64,000 bases of DNA from assembly GCA_963828625.1 (NCBI GenBank), contig CAWHEX010000010.1, positions 372,001 to 436,000 of the forward strand. The letters are read 5' to 3'. The position numbers were made by a program, and so were the translations under genes. Positions 1 through 9,381 of the stretch are shown one piece after another; position 1 is the first letter of the stretch, and the number at the start of each line of letters is the position of its first letter. The notes beneath the pieces were generated by a model that saw only the letters and a list, made by a program, of their open reading frames with translations, did no database searches and was not told where the DNA came from. This DNA is from PALSA-894 sp963828625 (GTDB taxonomy: Bacteria; Pseudomonadota; Alphaproteobacteria; Rhizobiales; Xanthobacteraceae).

Positions 1-1250
1 CCGCGAAGGTGCCGGGCATCGGCAAGGACATCGCGCCGCGCGAGATCAAGCGGGCGGCGGTGATCGGCGCCGGCACCATGGGCGGCGGCATCTCGATGAA
101 CTTCGCCAATGCGGGCATCCCGGTGACGATCATCGAGAACGCCGAGGACGCGCTCAAGCGCGGCATGGCGACGATCGAGAAGAATTATCAGATGTCGGTG
201 CAGCGCGGCTCGCTGACGCCGGAGAACATGGCGAAGCGCCTCGCGCTGTTCACGCCGAGCACGGACCTGAACGCGTTGAAGGACGCCGACATCGTGATCG
301 AGGCGGTGTTCGAGAACATGCCGGTGAAGAAGGAGCTGTTCGCCAAGATCGAGAAGATCGCCAAAAAGGGCGCGGTGCTGGCGACCAACACCTCCTATCT
401 CGACGTGAACGAGATCGCGCAGGTGACGAGCCGCGTGCCGGACGTGCTCGGCATGCACTTCTTCTCGCCCGCGAACGTGATGAAGCTTCTCGAGATCGTG
501 CGCGGCAAGGATACGGCGCCGGACGTGCTCGCGACCGCGATGGCGGTCGGGCGCAAGATCAACAAGGTGCCGGTCGTGGTCGGCGTCTGTCATGGCTTCG
601 TCGGCAACCGCATGCTTTCGGCGCGCGGGATCGAGGCGGAAAAACTGTTGCTCGAAGGCGCGCTGCCGCAGGACGTGGACGGCGCGCTGACCGAGTTCGG
701 CTTCCCGATGGGGCCGTTCGCGATGAGCGACCTTGCCGGCATCGATGTCGGCTGGCGCTCGCGCAAGGAACGCGGCGTGCGCGCCGAGATCGCCGACTCG
801 CTCGCCGAGCAGGGCCGCTTCGGCCAGAAGACCGGCAAGGGCTTCTATCTCTACGAAGGCCGCTCGCCGCGCCCCGATCCGGAAGTCGAGAAGCTGATCG
901 TCGATGCTTCGGTGCGCACGGGCGTGAAGCGCCGCAACGTCTCGAAGGAAGAGATCATCGAGCGGCTGGTCTATCCGATGGTCAACGAAGGCGCGCGCAT
1001 CCTCGAAGAGGGCATCGCGACGCGCTCCGGCGACATCGACGTGGTGTGGCTCTACGGCTACGGCTTCCCGGCCTGGCGCGGCGGCCCGATGCACTGGGCC
1101 GACACCGTCGGCCTGAAGAAGATCCGCGACCGGCTGCGCGAGCTCGCCAAGGAGACCGGCGACAAGCGCCACGAGCCGGCCGCGCTCCTGAACAAGCTCG
1201 CCGACGAGGGCGGCACCTTTGCCGAGTACGGCAAACAGAAGGCCGCGTAA
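1..1250 (+). CDS. pimF: 3-hydroxyacyl-CoA dehydrogenase part of a PimF/FadB-type trifunctional protein (5' partial)
   Basis: The frame is open from the window edge (first full codon at base 3), so the N-terminal enoyl-CoA hydratase half lies upstream. The visible 416 codons hold the NAD-binding loop GAGTMGGGI near the left end, the catalytic-region motif HFFSPANVMKLLEIV, and a C-terminal helical domain ending GYGFPAWRGGPMHWAD, which is typical of multifunctional beta-oxidation proteins. It oxidises 3-hydroxyacyl-CoA to 3-ketoacyl-CoA. A thiolase follows after 21 bp, then two acyl-CoA dehydrogenases that resemble PimC and PimD. This order resembles the Rhodopseudomonas pimFABCDE operon for pimeloyl-CoA and dicarboxylate degradation. 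The family call is firm; the pim assignment rests on neighbours and resemblance. Confidence 0.85.
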   Translation, partial: AKVPGIGKDIAPREIKRAAVIGAGTMGGGISMNFANAGIPVTIIENAEDALKRGMATIEKNYQMSVQRGSLTPENMAKRLALFTPSTDLNALKDADIVIEAVFENMPVKKELFAKIEKIAKKGAVLATNTSYLDVNEIAQVTSRVPDVLGMHFFSPANVMKLLEIVRGKDTAPDVLATAMAVGRKINKVPVVVGVCHGFVGNRMLSARGIEAEKLLLEGALPQDVDGALTEFGFPMGPFAMSDLAGIDVGWRSRKERGVRAEIADSLAEQGRFGQKTGKGFYLYEGRSPRPDPEVEKLIVDASVRTGVKRRNVSKEEIIERLVYPMVNEGARILEEGIATRSGDIDVVWLYGYGFPAWRGGPMHWADTVGLKKIRDRLRELAKETGDKRHEPAALLNKLADEGGTFAEYGKQKAA

Positions 1251-1271
1251 TTTCACTTCAGGGAGCGACGA

Positions 1272-2450
1272 ATGTCCGAGGCCGTCATTGTTTCCACCGC
1301 CCGCACGCCGATCGGCAAGGCGTTTCGCGGCGCCTTCAACATGACGCATGGCGCGACGCTGGGCGGCCATGTGGTGAAGCACGCGGTCGAGCGCGCCGGG
1401 ATCGATCCGGCCGAGGTCGAGGACGTGGTGCTCGGCTGTGCGACGCCCGAGAAGGCGACCGGCTCGAACATCGCGCGGCTCGCGGCGATCCGCGCCGGCA
1501 TGCCGGTGACGGTGAGCGGCGTGACGGTGAACCGCTTCTGCTCGTCGGGTCTGCAGACGATCGCGATGGCGGCGCAGCGCATCATCGCGGGCGAGGCCGA
1601 CTGCATCGTGGCGGGCGGGCTGGAAAGCATCTCGCTCACGCAGGAAGGCGGGCGCGCCGGCCGGTCACCGAAGACTGGCTGCTCGCGCACAAGCCGGAAG
1701 TCTGGATGCCGATGATCCAGACCGCCGACATCGTCGCCGAGCGCTACAAGGTGAGCCGCGAGGCGCAGGACGAGTATTCGCTGGAGAGCCAGCGCCGCAC
1801 GGCCTCCGGCCAGCAGGCCGGGCAAGTTCAAGGACGAGATCGTGCCGCTGGCGTCGAAGAAAAAGGTCGTCGACAAGAACACCAAGGCGGAGTCGATCGA
1901 GGATGCGCTCCTGAAGAGCGACGAGGGCAACCGCCCCGACACCAATATCGAAGGCCTCGCCAGCCTCAAGCCCGTGCGCGAGGGCGGCTACATCACGGCC
2001 GGGAATGCGAGCCAGCTTTCCGACGGCGCGAGCGCCTGCGTGGTGATGAGCGCCAAGATGGCGGAGAAGAAGGGGCTGAAGCCGCTCGGCACGTTCCGCG
2101 GCTTCGCGGTCGCGGGCTGCGAGCCGGACGAGATGGGCATCGGGCCGGTGTTCGCGGTGCCGAAGCTGCTTCAGCGCACTGGCATGAAGATGGACGACAT
2201 CGACCTGTGGGAGCTGAACGAGGCGTTCGCCTCGCAGGTGCTCTACTGCCGCGACCGGCTCGGCATTCCGCAGGACAAGCTCAACGTGAACGGCGGCTCG
2301 ATCTCGATCGGCCATCCGTTCGGCATGAGCGGCGCGCGCATGACCGGGCACATCCTGATCGAGGGCAAGCGCCGCGGCGCGAAGCACGCGGTCGTCACGA
2401 TGTGCATCGGCGGCGGCATGGGCGCGGCCGGGCTGTTCGAGATTCACTGA
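1272..2450 (+). CDS. pimB: acetyl-CoA C-acyltransferase (beta-ketothiolase), two apparent frameshifts
   Basis: Thiolase cleaves 3-ketoacyl-CoA with CoA to give acetyl-CoA. The start is MSEAVIVSTARTPIGKAF with GGGAGCGACG just upstream. The nucleophile Cys lies in VNRFCSSGLQTIA, the His motif in NVNGGSISIGHPFGMSGAR, and the second Cys in CIGGGMGAA near the C-terminus. The frame is lost around 1655-1665. The middle part, with EVWMPMIQTADIVAERY, continues in another frame and the original frame resumes around 1815-1835 at KFKDEIVPL. Two compensating indels with all motifs kept point to sequence error. The gene sits between the 3-hydroxyacyl-CoA dehydrogenase and the PimC-like dehydrogenase as the last step of the beta-oxidation cycle. 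Confidence 0.88.
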
Positions 2451-2468
2451 CAACGCGAGGCACGCGAC

Positions 2469-3674
2469 ATGGACCTTCGCTTCACCCCGGAAGAAAACGC
2501 CTTCCGCGACGAAGTGCGCACGTTCTTCAAGGAAAACCTGCCGGATCACATCCGCAAGAAGGCCGCCGAGGGCATCCGCTACGTCAAGGACGACATCGTC
2601 ACGTGGCAGCGCATCCTCAACAAGAAGGGCTGGGCGGTGCCGCACTGGCCCAAGGAATGGGGCGGCACGGGCTGGAGCCCGGTGCAGCTCTATATCTTCA
2701 AGGAGGAGATGCAGCAGGCGCCAGCGCCCGAGCCGCTGCCGTTCGGCACCATGATGCTGGCCCCCGTGCTCCTCGCGTTCGGCCGCGAAGACCAGAAGAA
2801 GCAGTTTCTGCCGCGCATCGCCAACCTCGACGACTGGTGGTGCCAGGGCTTCTCCGAGCCGGGCGCGGGCTCGGATCTGGCCTCGCTGAAGACCAGCGCC
2901 AAGCGCGAGGGCGACTTCTACATCATCAACGGCCAGAAGACCTGGACCACAAGCGCGCAGTACGCCGACTGGATCTTCTGCCTCTGCCGCACCGACACGA
3001 GCGCGAAGAAGCAGGAAGGCATCACATTCATTCTCGTCGACATGAAGACGCCGGGCGTCACGGTGCGGCCGATCCAGACCATCGACGGCAGCCATGAGGT
3101 CAACGAGGTCTTCTTCGACGACGTAAAGGTGCCGGTAGAGAACCGCGTCTACGAGGAGAACAAGGGCTGGGACTGCGCGAAATACCTGCTCGGCAACGAG
3201 CGCTCGGGCATCGCGCGCGTCGGCGCCTCGAAGGCGCAGGTGCGGCGGCTGAAGGAAATCGCCCGCATGGAGCGCATCGGCGACAAGCCGCTGATCGAGG
3301 ACGAGCGCTTCGCCATGAAGATCGCGGCGATCGAGGTGGAGCTGAAGGCGCTGGAGATGACGCAGCTCCGCGTCGTCGCGGCCGAGCGCAACCGCAAGAG
3401 CAACCGGCCCGACCCGGCCTCGTCGATCCTCAAGATCAAGGGCTCGGAGATCCAGCAGACCATTTCCGAGCTGCTGATGGAGGCGATCGGCCCCTACGCG
3501 CTGCCCGATCAGTTCCGTCACACCGAGGACGACCGCTGGAACGAGCCGCCGATCGGCCCGGACTACGCGCCGCCGCTCGCGCCGACCTACTTCAACTGGC
3601 GCAAGATCTCGATCTACGGCGGCTCGAACGAGATCCAGAAGAACATCATCGCGAAGGCGATATTGGGATTGTGA
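2469..3674 (+). CDS. pimC: acyl-CoA dehydrogenase, PimC-like large subunit
   Basis: This 401-residue flavoprotein introduces the alpha-beta double bond in acyl-CoA and passes electrons to ETF. It starts MDLRFTPEENAFRDEVRTFF, and has the FAD/substrate motifs FSEPGAGSDLAS (about residues 131-142) and the C-terminal YGGSNEIQKNIIAKAILGL. The N-terminus and length match the large subunit of pimeloyl-CoA dehydrogenase, and the gene two places on (start 3790) resembles the small subunit. It follows the thiolase by 18 bp and is probably in the same operon. The substrate (pimeloyl-CoA or a longer dicarboxylyl-CoA) is inferred from this pairing. Confidence 0.88.
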   Translation: MDLRFTPEENAFRDEVRTFFKENLPDHIRKKAAEGIRYVKDDIVTWQRILNKKGWAVPHWPKEWGGTGWSPVQLYIFKEEMQQAPAPEPLPFGTMMLAPVLLAFGREDQKKQFLPRIANLDDWWCQGFSEPGAGSDLASLKTSAKREGDFYIINGQKTWTTSAQYADWIFCLCRTDTSAKKQEGITFILVDMKTPGVTVRPIQTIDGSHEVNEVFFDDVKVPVENRVYEENKGWDCAKYLLGNERSGIARVGASKAQVRRLKEIARMERIGDKPLIEDERFAMKIAAIEVELKALEMTQLRVVAAERNRKSNRPDPASSILKIKGSEIQQTISELLMEAIGPYALPDQFRHTEDDRWNEPPIGPDYAPPLAPTYFNWRKISIYGGSNEIQKNIIAKAILGL

Positions 3675-3693
3675 CGCCGCAGTCAGCCAAATG

Positions 3694-3779
3694 CGTCATG
3701 GCCGGGCTTATCCCGGCCATCCACGTCTTGGCGGCACGAACGTAAGACGTGGATGCCCGGCACAAGGCCGGGCATGACG
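3694..3779. repeat. interspersed palindromic repeat between pimC and pimD
   Basis: This is an imperfect inverted repeat of about 86 bp. The left arm begins CGTCATGGCCGGGC and the right arm ends GGCCGGGCATGACG. An inner pair, CCACGTCTT and AAGACGTGG, brackets a short loop. It fills nearly the whole gap between two operon genes. Elements of this composition recur between genes in Bradyrhizobium-like genomes. It could act as an mRNA processing or attenuation structure within the operon. Confidence 0.75.
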
Positions 3780-3789
3780 GAGTAAGTCG

Positions 3790-4941
3790 ATGGACTTCGA
3801 ACTTTCCGAAGAACAGCGCCTGCTGAAAGACTCGGTCGATCGCCTGACCGCGCAGCGCTACGATTTCGAGGCGCGCAAGAAATTCATGGCCGAGCCGGAG
3901 GGCTGGAGCCGCGCGCTGTGGAAGCAGTACGTCGACCTCGGCCTCACCGCCCTGCCCTTTGCGGAGGATCACGGCGGCATCGGCGGCGGGCCGGTCGAGA
4001 CCATGATCGTGATGGAAACGTTCGGGCGATCGCTCGCGCTCGAGCCCTATTTCGCGACCGTGGTGCTGGGCGGCGGCTTCCTGCGGCACGGCGCAAGCGA
4101 CGCGCTGAAGGGCGAACTGCTGCCGAAGGTCGCGGCCGGCGAGACGCTCCTCTCCTTCGCGCACACCGAACGCCAGTCGCGCTACGACCTCGCCGATGTG
4201 GCGGCAACAGCAAAGAAGGACGGCGCGGGCTATGTGCTCGACGGCGCGAAAAGCCTCGCGCTGCACGGCGACTGTGCCGACAAGTTCATCGTCTCGGCGC
4301 GCGTCTCGGGCGACCAGCGCGACAAGAACGGCATCGGACTGTTCCTCGTCGACGCGAAGGCGCCGGGCGTCACGCGCCGCGGCTATCCGACCGTGGACGG
4401 CTTGCGCGCCGCCGAGGTGACGCTGGCGGGCGTCAAGGTCGGCGCGGATGCCGTGATCGGCGAGCCGGGCAATGCCTATCCGCTGATCGAGCGCGTGGTC
4501 GATTCCGGCATCGCGGCGCTCGCTGCCGAAGCGGTCGGCGCGATGAGCGCGATGCACGAGATCACGGTCGACTTCCTCAAGCAGCGCAAGCAGTTCGGCG
4601 TGCCGATCGGAAATTTCCAGGTGCTGCAGCACCGCGCGGGCGACATGCTGATCGCGCTCGAACAGGCGCGCTCGATGGCGATGCTCGCCACCATGATGAG
4701 CGAGGAGGAGAACGCCGCCGAGCGGCGCAAGGCGATTGCCGCCGCCAAGGTGCAGATCGGCCGCTCGGGCAAGATCGTCGGCGAAGGCGCGATCCAGCTC
4801 CACGGCGGCATCGGCATGACCATGGAGTACAAGGTCGGCCACTACTTCAAGCGCGTCACCATGATCGACAAGACCTTCGGCGACGCCGATCATCACCTCG
4901 CCGCGCTCGCCCGCATGGGCGGGATCGTCGGCAGCCGGTAA
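3790..4941 (+). CDS. pimD: acyl-CoA dehydrogenase, PimD-like small subunit
   Basis: This 383-residue acyl-CoA dehydrogenase begins MDFELSEEQRLLKDSVDRLTAQ, which closely resembles the small subunit of pimeloyl-CoA dehydrogenase. The C-terminal part has QFGVPIGNFQVLQHRAGDM and the flavin-contact region AIQLHGGIGMTMEYKVGHYF. It is separated from the PimC-like gene by a palindromic repeat of 86 bp. In the characterised system PimC and PimD form a heteromeric dehydrogenase for dicarboxylyl-CoA substrates. No frameshift is seen. The family is firm; the partner relation is inferred. Confidence 0.87.
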   Translation: MDFELSEEQRLLKDSVDRLTAQRYDFEARKKFMAEPEGWSRALWKQYVDLGLTALPFAEDHGGIGGGPVETMIVMETFGRSLALEPYFATVVLGGGFLRHGASDALKGELLPKVAAGETLLSFAHTERQSRYDLADVAATAKKDGAGYVLDGAKSLALHGDCADKFIVSARVSGDQRDKNGIGLFLVDAKAPGVTRRGYPTVDGLRAAEVTLAGVKVGADAVIGEPGNAYPLIERVVDSGIAALAAEAVGAMSAMHEITVDFLKQRKQFGVPIGNFQVLQHRAGDMLIALEQARSMAMLATMMSEEENAAERRKAIAAAKVQIGRSGKIVGEGAIQLHGGIGMTMEYKVGHYFKRVTMIDKTFGDADHHLAALARMGGIVGSR

Positions 4942-4970
4942 GCTAATCAAGAACAATTCGGGAGATAGTC

Positions 4971-6215
4971 ATGGCCATTCCAGTCCTGCCGCCGCCGAGC
5001 GCCAAGGCGGTCGAAGATCGGCGAGACGCGTCAAGGCGTTCCTCGAAGAGCACATCATTCCGGCGGAGCACACCTATCACCAGCAGCTCGACGAGGGCGC
5101 GCGACCGCTGGACGGTGCCGCCGATCATGAACGAGCTGAAGGCCAAGGCGAAGAAGGCGGGCCTGTGGAACCTGTTCCTGCCGAAGAAGCATTTCCCGGA
5201 TTCGTTCACCAACCTCGAATACGCCAGCATGTGCGAGACCATGGGCCGCTCACCGATCGGCGGCGAGCCGTTCAACTGCTCGGCGCCCGACACCGGCAAC
5301 ATGGAGACGCTGATCCTCTACGCGACGCCCGAACAGAAGAAGAAATGGCTGACGCCATTGATCGAAGGCGAGATCCGCTCGGCTTTCGCGATGACCGAGC
5401 CGGCGGTCGCCTCGTCAGACGCGACCAACATCCGGTCGAGCATCAAGCGCGACGGCGATCATTACGTCATCAACGGGCGCAAGTGGTGGACCTCGGGCGC
5501 GCCGGACAAGCGCTGCAAGATCATGATCTTCATGGGGCAGACCGATCCGGACAACTCCGAGAAGCACAAGCGCCAGTCGATGATCCTGGTGCCGATGGAC
5601 ACACCCGGCGTGACGATGATGCGTTCGCTCTCCGTGATGGGTTACGACGACGCGCCGCACGGGCATGGCGAAGTCGATTTCAAGGACGTGCGCGTGCCGG
5701 TGTCGAACATCCTGCTCGGCGAAGGACGGGGCTTCGAGATCGCGCAAGGCCGCCTCGGCCCCGGCCGCATCCATCACTGCATGCGCACGATCGGGCTGGC
5801 GGAGCGCACGCTGGAGTCGATGTGCCAGCGCGCGATGGCGCGCACCGCGTTCGGCAAGACCATTGCCGAACAGGGCGTGACGCGGCAGTGGATCGCGGAA
5901 TCGCGCATGGAAATCGACCAGTCGCGCCTGCTCACCCTGCACGCCGCGCACATGATGGACACGGTCGGCAACAAGGAAGCGCGCCGCGAGATCGCGATGA
6001 TCAAGGTGGTGGCGCCGAAGATGGCGCAGAAGCTGGTCGACCGCGCCATTCAGGTGCACGGAGCCGGCGGCGTGTCACAGGACTTCCCGCTCGCCTACGC
6101 GTATGCACGCACCCGCACCATGCGGATCGTGGACGGCCCGGACGCCGTGCACGAAGAGGCGGTCGCGCGGCTGGAACTGCGCAAGTACGAAGACCGCAGC
6201 CAGAAGAAGAAGTGA
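4971..6215 (+). CDS. acyl-CoA dehydrogenase (FadE/ACAD11-like), N-terminal frameshifts
   Basis: The body from about 5100 on is a well-conserved acyl-CoA dehydrogenase: FAMTEPAVASSDATNI, GRKWWTSGAP, and the C-terminal AIQVHGAGGVSQDFPLAYAY followed by MRIVDGPDAVHEEA, as in ACAD11-like enzymes. Between about 5020 and 5095 the expected N-terminal helix (VKAFLEEHIIPAEHTYHQQL) is found only in a different frame, so two compensating indels are likely and the first 45 residues of the raw frame are not real. The start ATG at 4971 has GGGAGA upstream. The gene follows pimD by 29 bp and is probably part of the same run. Its chain-length preference cannot be told. Confidence 0.85.
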   Translation: MAIPVLPPPSAKAVEDRRDASRRSSKSTSFRRSTPITSSSTRARDRWTVPPIMNELKAKAKKAGLWNLFLPKKHFPDSFTNLEYASMCETMGRSPIGGEPFNCSAPDTGNMETLILYATPEQKKKWLTPLIEGEIRSAFAMTEPAVASSDATNIRSSIKRDGDHYVINGRKWWTSGAPDKRCKIMIFMGQTDPDNSEKHKRQSMILVPMDTPGVTMMRSLSVMGYDDAPHGHGEVDFKDVRVPVSNILLGEGRGFEIAQGRLGPGRIHHCMRTIGLAERTLESMCQRAMARTAFGKTIAEQGVTRQWIAESRMEIDQSRLLTLHAAHMMDTVGNKEARREIAMIKVVAPKMAQKLVDRAIQVHGAGGVSQDFPLAYAYARTRTMRIVDGPDAVHEEAVARLELRKYEDRSQKKK

Positions 6216-6218
6216 CGG

Positions 6219-6983
6219 CTAGCTGATCGTCACGCCGCCGTCCGCGACGATCACCTGCCCGGTGATGAAGCTCGCGGCGGGCCCCGCGAGGAAAGCCGCC
6301 ACGCCGCCGATCTCGTCCGGCATGCCGATGCGGCGCAGTGGCGTCACGGCGTTGCGGCGATTGACGCTCTCCTCGTTCTCCCACAACGCGCGCGCGAAAT
6401 CGGTCTTCACCAGCCCCGGCGCGATGCAGTTCACCCGCACGTTCTTCGGGCCCCACTCGCAGGCGAGATTGCGCGCGAGCGCGAAGTCCGCGGCCTTGGA
6501 GATGCCGTAGGCGCCGAGCACTTCCGTGCCGCGGATGCCGCCGATCGACGAGATGATGATCACGGCGCCGCCGCCGCGCGAAACGATGTGCGGGATCGCA
6601 AGATTGCAGAGCCACACGTTGCTCTTCACGTTCGAACCCATGATCTTGTCGAACTGGTCGTCGCTAATCCCGCCGAGCGGACCGTAATACGGGTTCACGG
6701 CGGCGTTGCAGACCAGAATATCGATGCCGCCGTACTGCTTCACGGTGCCGGCGACGAGCGCCTCGACCTCGTTCTTGCGCGAGATGTTGCAGGGGATGAC
6801 GGTGGCGTCGCCGCCGCTCTTCTTGATGCCGGCTGCCACTTCCTCGCAGGCTTCAGCCTTGCGGCTCGACACCACCACTTTTGCGCCGAGCATCGCGCAG
6901 TGCTCCGCGATCGAGCGGCCAATGCCACGGCTCGAGCCGGTGACGATGGCGACCTTGTTTTCCAGCCCGAACGGCGACGGCAT
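6219..6983 (-). CDS. SDR-family oxidoreductase
   Basis: This is a classical short-chain dehydrogenase of about 254 residues. It has the NAD(P)-binding motif TGSSRGIGRSIAE, the NAG-equivalent VCNAAVNPYYG, and the catalytic Ser and YxxxK in IISSIGGIRG and YGISK. It ends GQVIVADGGVTIS. Start 6983 was chosen because GGAGGAAA lies 7 bases upstream, although the frame stays open further. It runs convergent to the acyl-CoA dehydrogenase with a 3-bp gap. The substrate is unknown. The downstream position suggests an alcohol or 3-hydroxyacyl intermediate, but that is inference. Confidence 0.88.
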   Translation of the reverse strand: MPSPFGLENKVAIVTGSSRGIGRSIAEHCAMLGAKVVVSSRKAEACEEVAAGIKKSGGDATVIPCNISRKNEVEALVAGTVKQYGGIDILVCNAAVNPYYGPLGGISDDQFDKIMGSNVKSNVWLCNLAIPHIVSRGGGAVIIISSIGGIRGTEVLGAYGISKAADFALARNLACEWGPKNVRVNCIAPGLVKTDFARALWENEESVNRRNAVTPLRRIGMPDEIGGVAAFLAGPAASFITGQVIVADGGVTIS

Positions 6984-7126
6984 GGCGCTTTCCTCCACGT
7001 GATTGCGCGGCCATTGGTGCATGCCGCACGCACGGCGACAAGATGACCGGTTTCGCGGGGCGGAAGGAGTGTTCCCGGCCGCCGCGTTCGGATACATTCC
7101 GTCGAAACGAGCAAGGGAGAGACGAG

Positions 7127-8143
7127 ATGCGCGGGTGGTTGGCTGGAGGAATCGCGGCGCTGCTGCTGGCACTACCGGTGAGCGCGCAAGCGCAGAAACC
7201 AGAGACGGCGAAAGTACGCCTCGCGGTCGGCGGCAAGTCGTCGCTCTATTATCTCCCGCTCAGCATCACCGAGCGCCTCGGCTACTTCAAGGAGGCAGGT
7301 CTCGACGTCGAGATTTCCGACTTCGCGGGCGGTGCGAAATCGCTTCAGGCCCTGATCGGCGGCAGCGCCGACGTCGTGACCGGTTCGTTCGATCACACCA
7401 TCCAGATGCAGGCGAAGAGCCAACCGATCGTCGCTGTGGTCCAGATGGGCCGCTTTCCGGGCTTCGCGCTCGCGCTGCGCAAGGACAAGGCCGCGAACTA
7501 CACCGGCCCGAAGGACCTCAAAGGGATGAAGATCGGCGTCACGGCGCCGGGCTCCTCGACGCATTTCATGGTGCTCTACATGATGGCGCAAGCCGGGTTG
7601 AAGCCAGAAGACGCCTCGTTCATCGGCACCGGCTCCGGCGGAACCGTGTTGGCGGCGGTGCAGCGCGGCGAGGTCGACGGCATATCGAATGCCGATCCGA
7701 TGATCACTAAGCTCGACCGCGACGGTGCAATCAAGATCGTTGCTGACACGCGCACGCTGGACGGCACTACGAACGTCTATGGCGGCCCGTATCCGGCGGC
7801 GGTGCTCTACACCCAGGCGTCGTTCATCGAGAAGAATCCCAACACCGTGCAGGCGCTGGTGACCGCGCTCGTGCGCGGACTGAAGTGGATCCAGGCGCAC
7901 AACGCCGACGATATCGCCAAGATGATGCCGCCCGAGTACGCGCTTGGGGACGCGGCCGTGTACGTCGAGTCGATCAAGGCGAACCACGACGCTTACTCGC
8001 CCGACGGCAAGTTCATGCAGAACGCCCCCGAGACGGCGCTGAAAGTGCTCAAGGCGTTCGATCCGAACGTGCAGAATGTGACGATCGATCTGTCGAAGAC
8101 CTACACAAGCCGGTTTGTCGACAAGGCGAACGCGGGCCATTGA
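7127..8143 (+). CDS. ABC transporter substrate-binding protein (NMT1/SsuA-like)
   Basis: This is a 338-residue periplasmic protein. Residues 1-22 form a signal peptide (MRGWLAGGIAALLLALPVSA). The mature part has the family pattern YYLPLSITERLGYFKEAGLDVE and GGSADVVTGSFDHTIQMQAK. Start 7127 is preceded by GGGAGA at 7 bases. No permease or ATPase gene is adjacent, so it is an orphan binding protein or serves a system encoded elsewhere. NMT1/SsuA-like proteins bind sulfonates, pyrimidines or aromatic acids. The ligand cannot be told here. Confidence 0.85.
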   Translation: MRGWLAGGIAALLLALPVSAQAQKPETAKVRLAVGGKSSLYYLPLSITERLGYFKEAGLDVEISDFAGGAKSLQALIGGSADVVTGSFDHTIQMQAKSQPIVAVVQMGRFPGFALALRKDKAANYTGPKDLKGMKIGVTAPGSSTHFMVLYMMAQAGLKPEDASFIGTGSGGTVLAAVQRGEVDGISNADPMITKLDRDGAIKIVADTRTLDGTTNVYGGPYPAAVLYTQASFIEKNPNTVQALVTALVRGLKWIQAHNADDIAKMMPPEYALGDAAVYVESIKANHDAYSPDGKFMQNAPETALKVLKAFDPNVQNVTIDLSKTYTSRFVDKANAGH

Positions 8144-8289
8144 ACGGCGCGACGCGGCGCTGCGCTCTCACCCGTCATCGCTCGCGCACGGGGCCGATCC
8201 AGTAAGCATCACAGAAGCTGTGGCGCACGCTTGCGCCATTTGCGATGACTGGATGCCCGCCTCCGCGAGGCACGAAGGCGTCAGGTACG

Positions 8290-9381
8290 ATGGCAAATCA
8301 GAACAACACCTCCCCGATCCGTCTCTGCGTGATGAACGGTGACGGTATCTCGCCGGAGATCATGACGGCGACGCTCTCCGTGCTACGCGCCGCGGCCGCG
8401 AAGTGGCAGATCGAGTTCGTCTTCGACGACGTGGAAGTCGGACTGAAGCCGCTCGGCCTCCAGGGCACGACGTTTCCGGAAAGCGCCTTCGAGACGGCGA
8501 AAGCCGCGGACGGCGTGATTCTCGGACCGGTTTCGCACAACGACTATCCGCCGGCGGCGCAGGGCGGCATCAACCCGTCCGGGGCGCTGCGCAAAAGGCT
8601 CGACCTGTTCGCCAACATCCGCCCTGCCCGTACACGCGCGAACTTTCCGCCGCGCTGCGGCAAGGCGGTCGATCTCGTGATCGTGCGCGAGAACACCGAA
8701 GGCTTCTACGCCGACCGCAACATGTTTGCAGGCTCGGGCGAGTTCATGCCGACACCCGACCTCGCGCTCGCGGTGCGCAAGATCAGCCGCGAGGGATCGA
8801 TGCGCATCGTGGAGGAAGCTTTTCGTCTCGCGATGCAGCGGCGACGTCATGTCACCGCCGTGCACAAGGCGAACGTGCTGCGCGTCTCCGACGGCCTGTT
8901 TCTCGAATGCGCCCGCGCGGTCGCGGCGCGTTATCCGCAAGTGAAGTACGAGGAGAAGATCATCGACGCGATGGCGGCACTACTGGTGCGCGACGCCAGT
9001 GTGTTCGACGTGATCGTCACCACCAACATGTTCGGCGACATTCTGTCCGACGAAGCTTCGGAGATCGCCGGCAGCCTCGGCCTCGCCGAGTCGATCAACT
9101 CCGGCACGGACCATGCGATGGCGCAGGCGCAACACGGCTCCGCGCCCGACATCGCTGGACAGGACAAGGCCAATCCCTCCTCGCTCATCGGCTCCGCCGC
9201 GATGCTGCTCGCCTGGCTCGGCGAACGGCGCGACGATGCACGGCTGACGAACGCCGCCACCGGGATCGAGCACGCCCTCGATGCGGCGATCGCGGTCCCG
9301 GCGTGGCGCACGGGTGATCTTGGCGGGCCGCTCGGTACGGCGGCCTTTGCAGCGCAGGTCGTTAAGGCGCTGAAGGCGTAA
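8290..9381 (+). CDS. isocitrate/isopropylmalate dehydrogenase family protein
   Basis: This is a 363-residue NAD-dependent beta-decarboxylating dehydrogenase. The N-terminus has MNGDGISPEI. The substrate-binding region has VIVRENTEGFYADRN, and the catalytic Lys and Asp lie in HKANVLRVSDGLF and TNMFGDILSDEASEIAGSLG. The ENTEG segment resembles isocitrate- or tartrate-type members more than LeuB. Although leuC and leuD lie 1.5 kb away, strand and motif argue against calling it leuB. Likely substrates are malate- or tartrate-like hydroxyacids. ATG 8290 was chosen because the family N-terminus follows directly; its ribosome site is weak. Confidence 0.85.
   Translation: MANQNNTSPIRLCVMNGDGISPEIMTATLSVLRAAAAKWQIEFVFDDVEVGLKPLGLQGTTFPESAFETAKAADGVILGPVSHNDYPPAAQGGINPSGALRKRLDLFANIRPARTRANFPPRCGKAVDLVIVRENTEGFYADRNMFAGSGEFMPTPDLALAVRKISREGSMRIVEEAFRLAMQRRRHVTAVHKANVLRVSDGLFLECARAVAARYPQVKYEEKIIDAMAALLVRDASVFDVIVTTNMFGDILSDEASEIAGSLGLAESINSGTDHAMAQAQHGSAPDIAGQDKANPSSLIGSAAMLLAWLGERRDDARLTNAATGIEHALDAAIAVPAWRTGDLGGPLGTAAFAAQVVKALKA

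Noticed and set aside
1272..2450. Thiolase as a true pseudogene
   Set aside because: The two shifts compensate each other and all active-site motifs remain, so sequence error is more likely.
1665..3521. A 618-codon minus-strand frame opposite pimB and pimC
   Set aside because: It is Arg/Leu/Ala-rich, has no family motif and lies opposite two conserved enzymes; it is a shadow of high GC at third codon positions.
8290..9381. leuB for the nearby leuCD
   Set aside because: The ENTEG-containing substrate region and opposite strand fit an isocitrate/tartrate-type dehydrogenase better.
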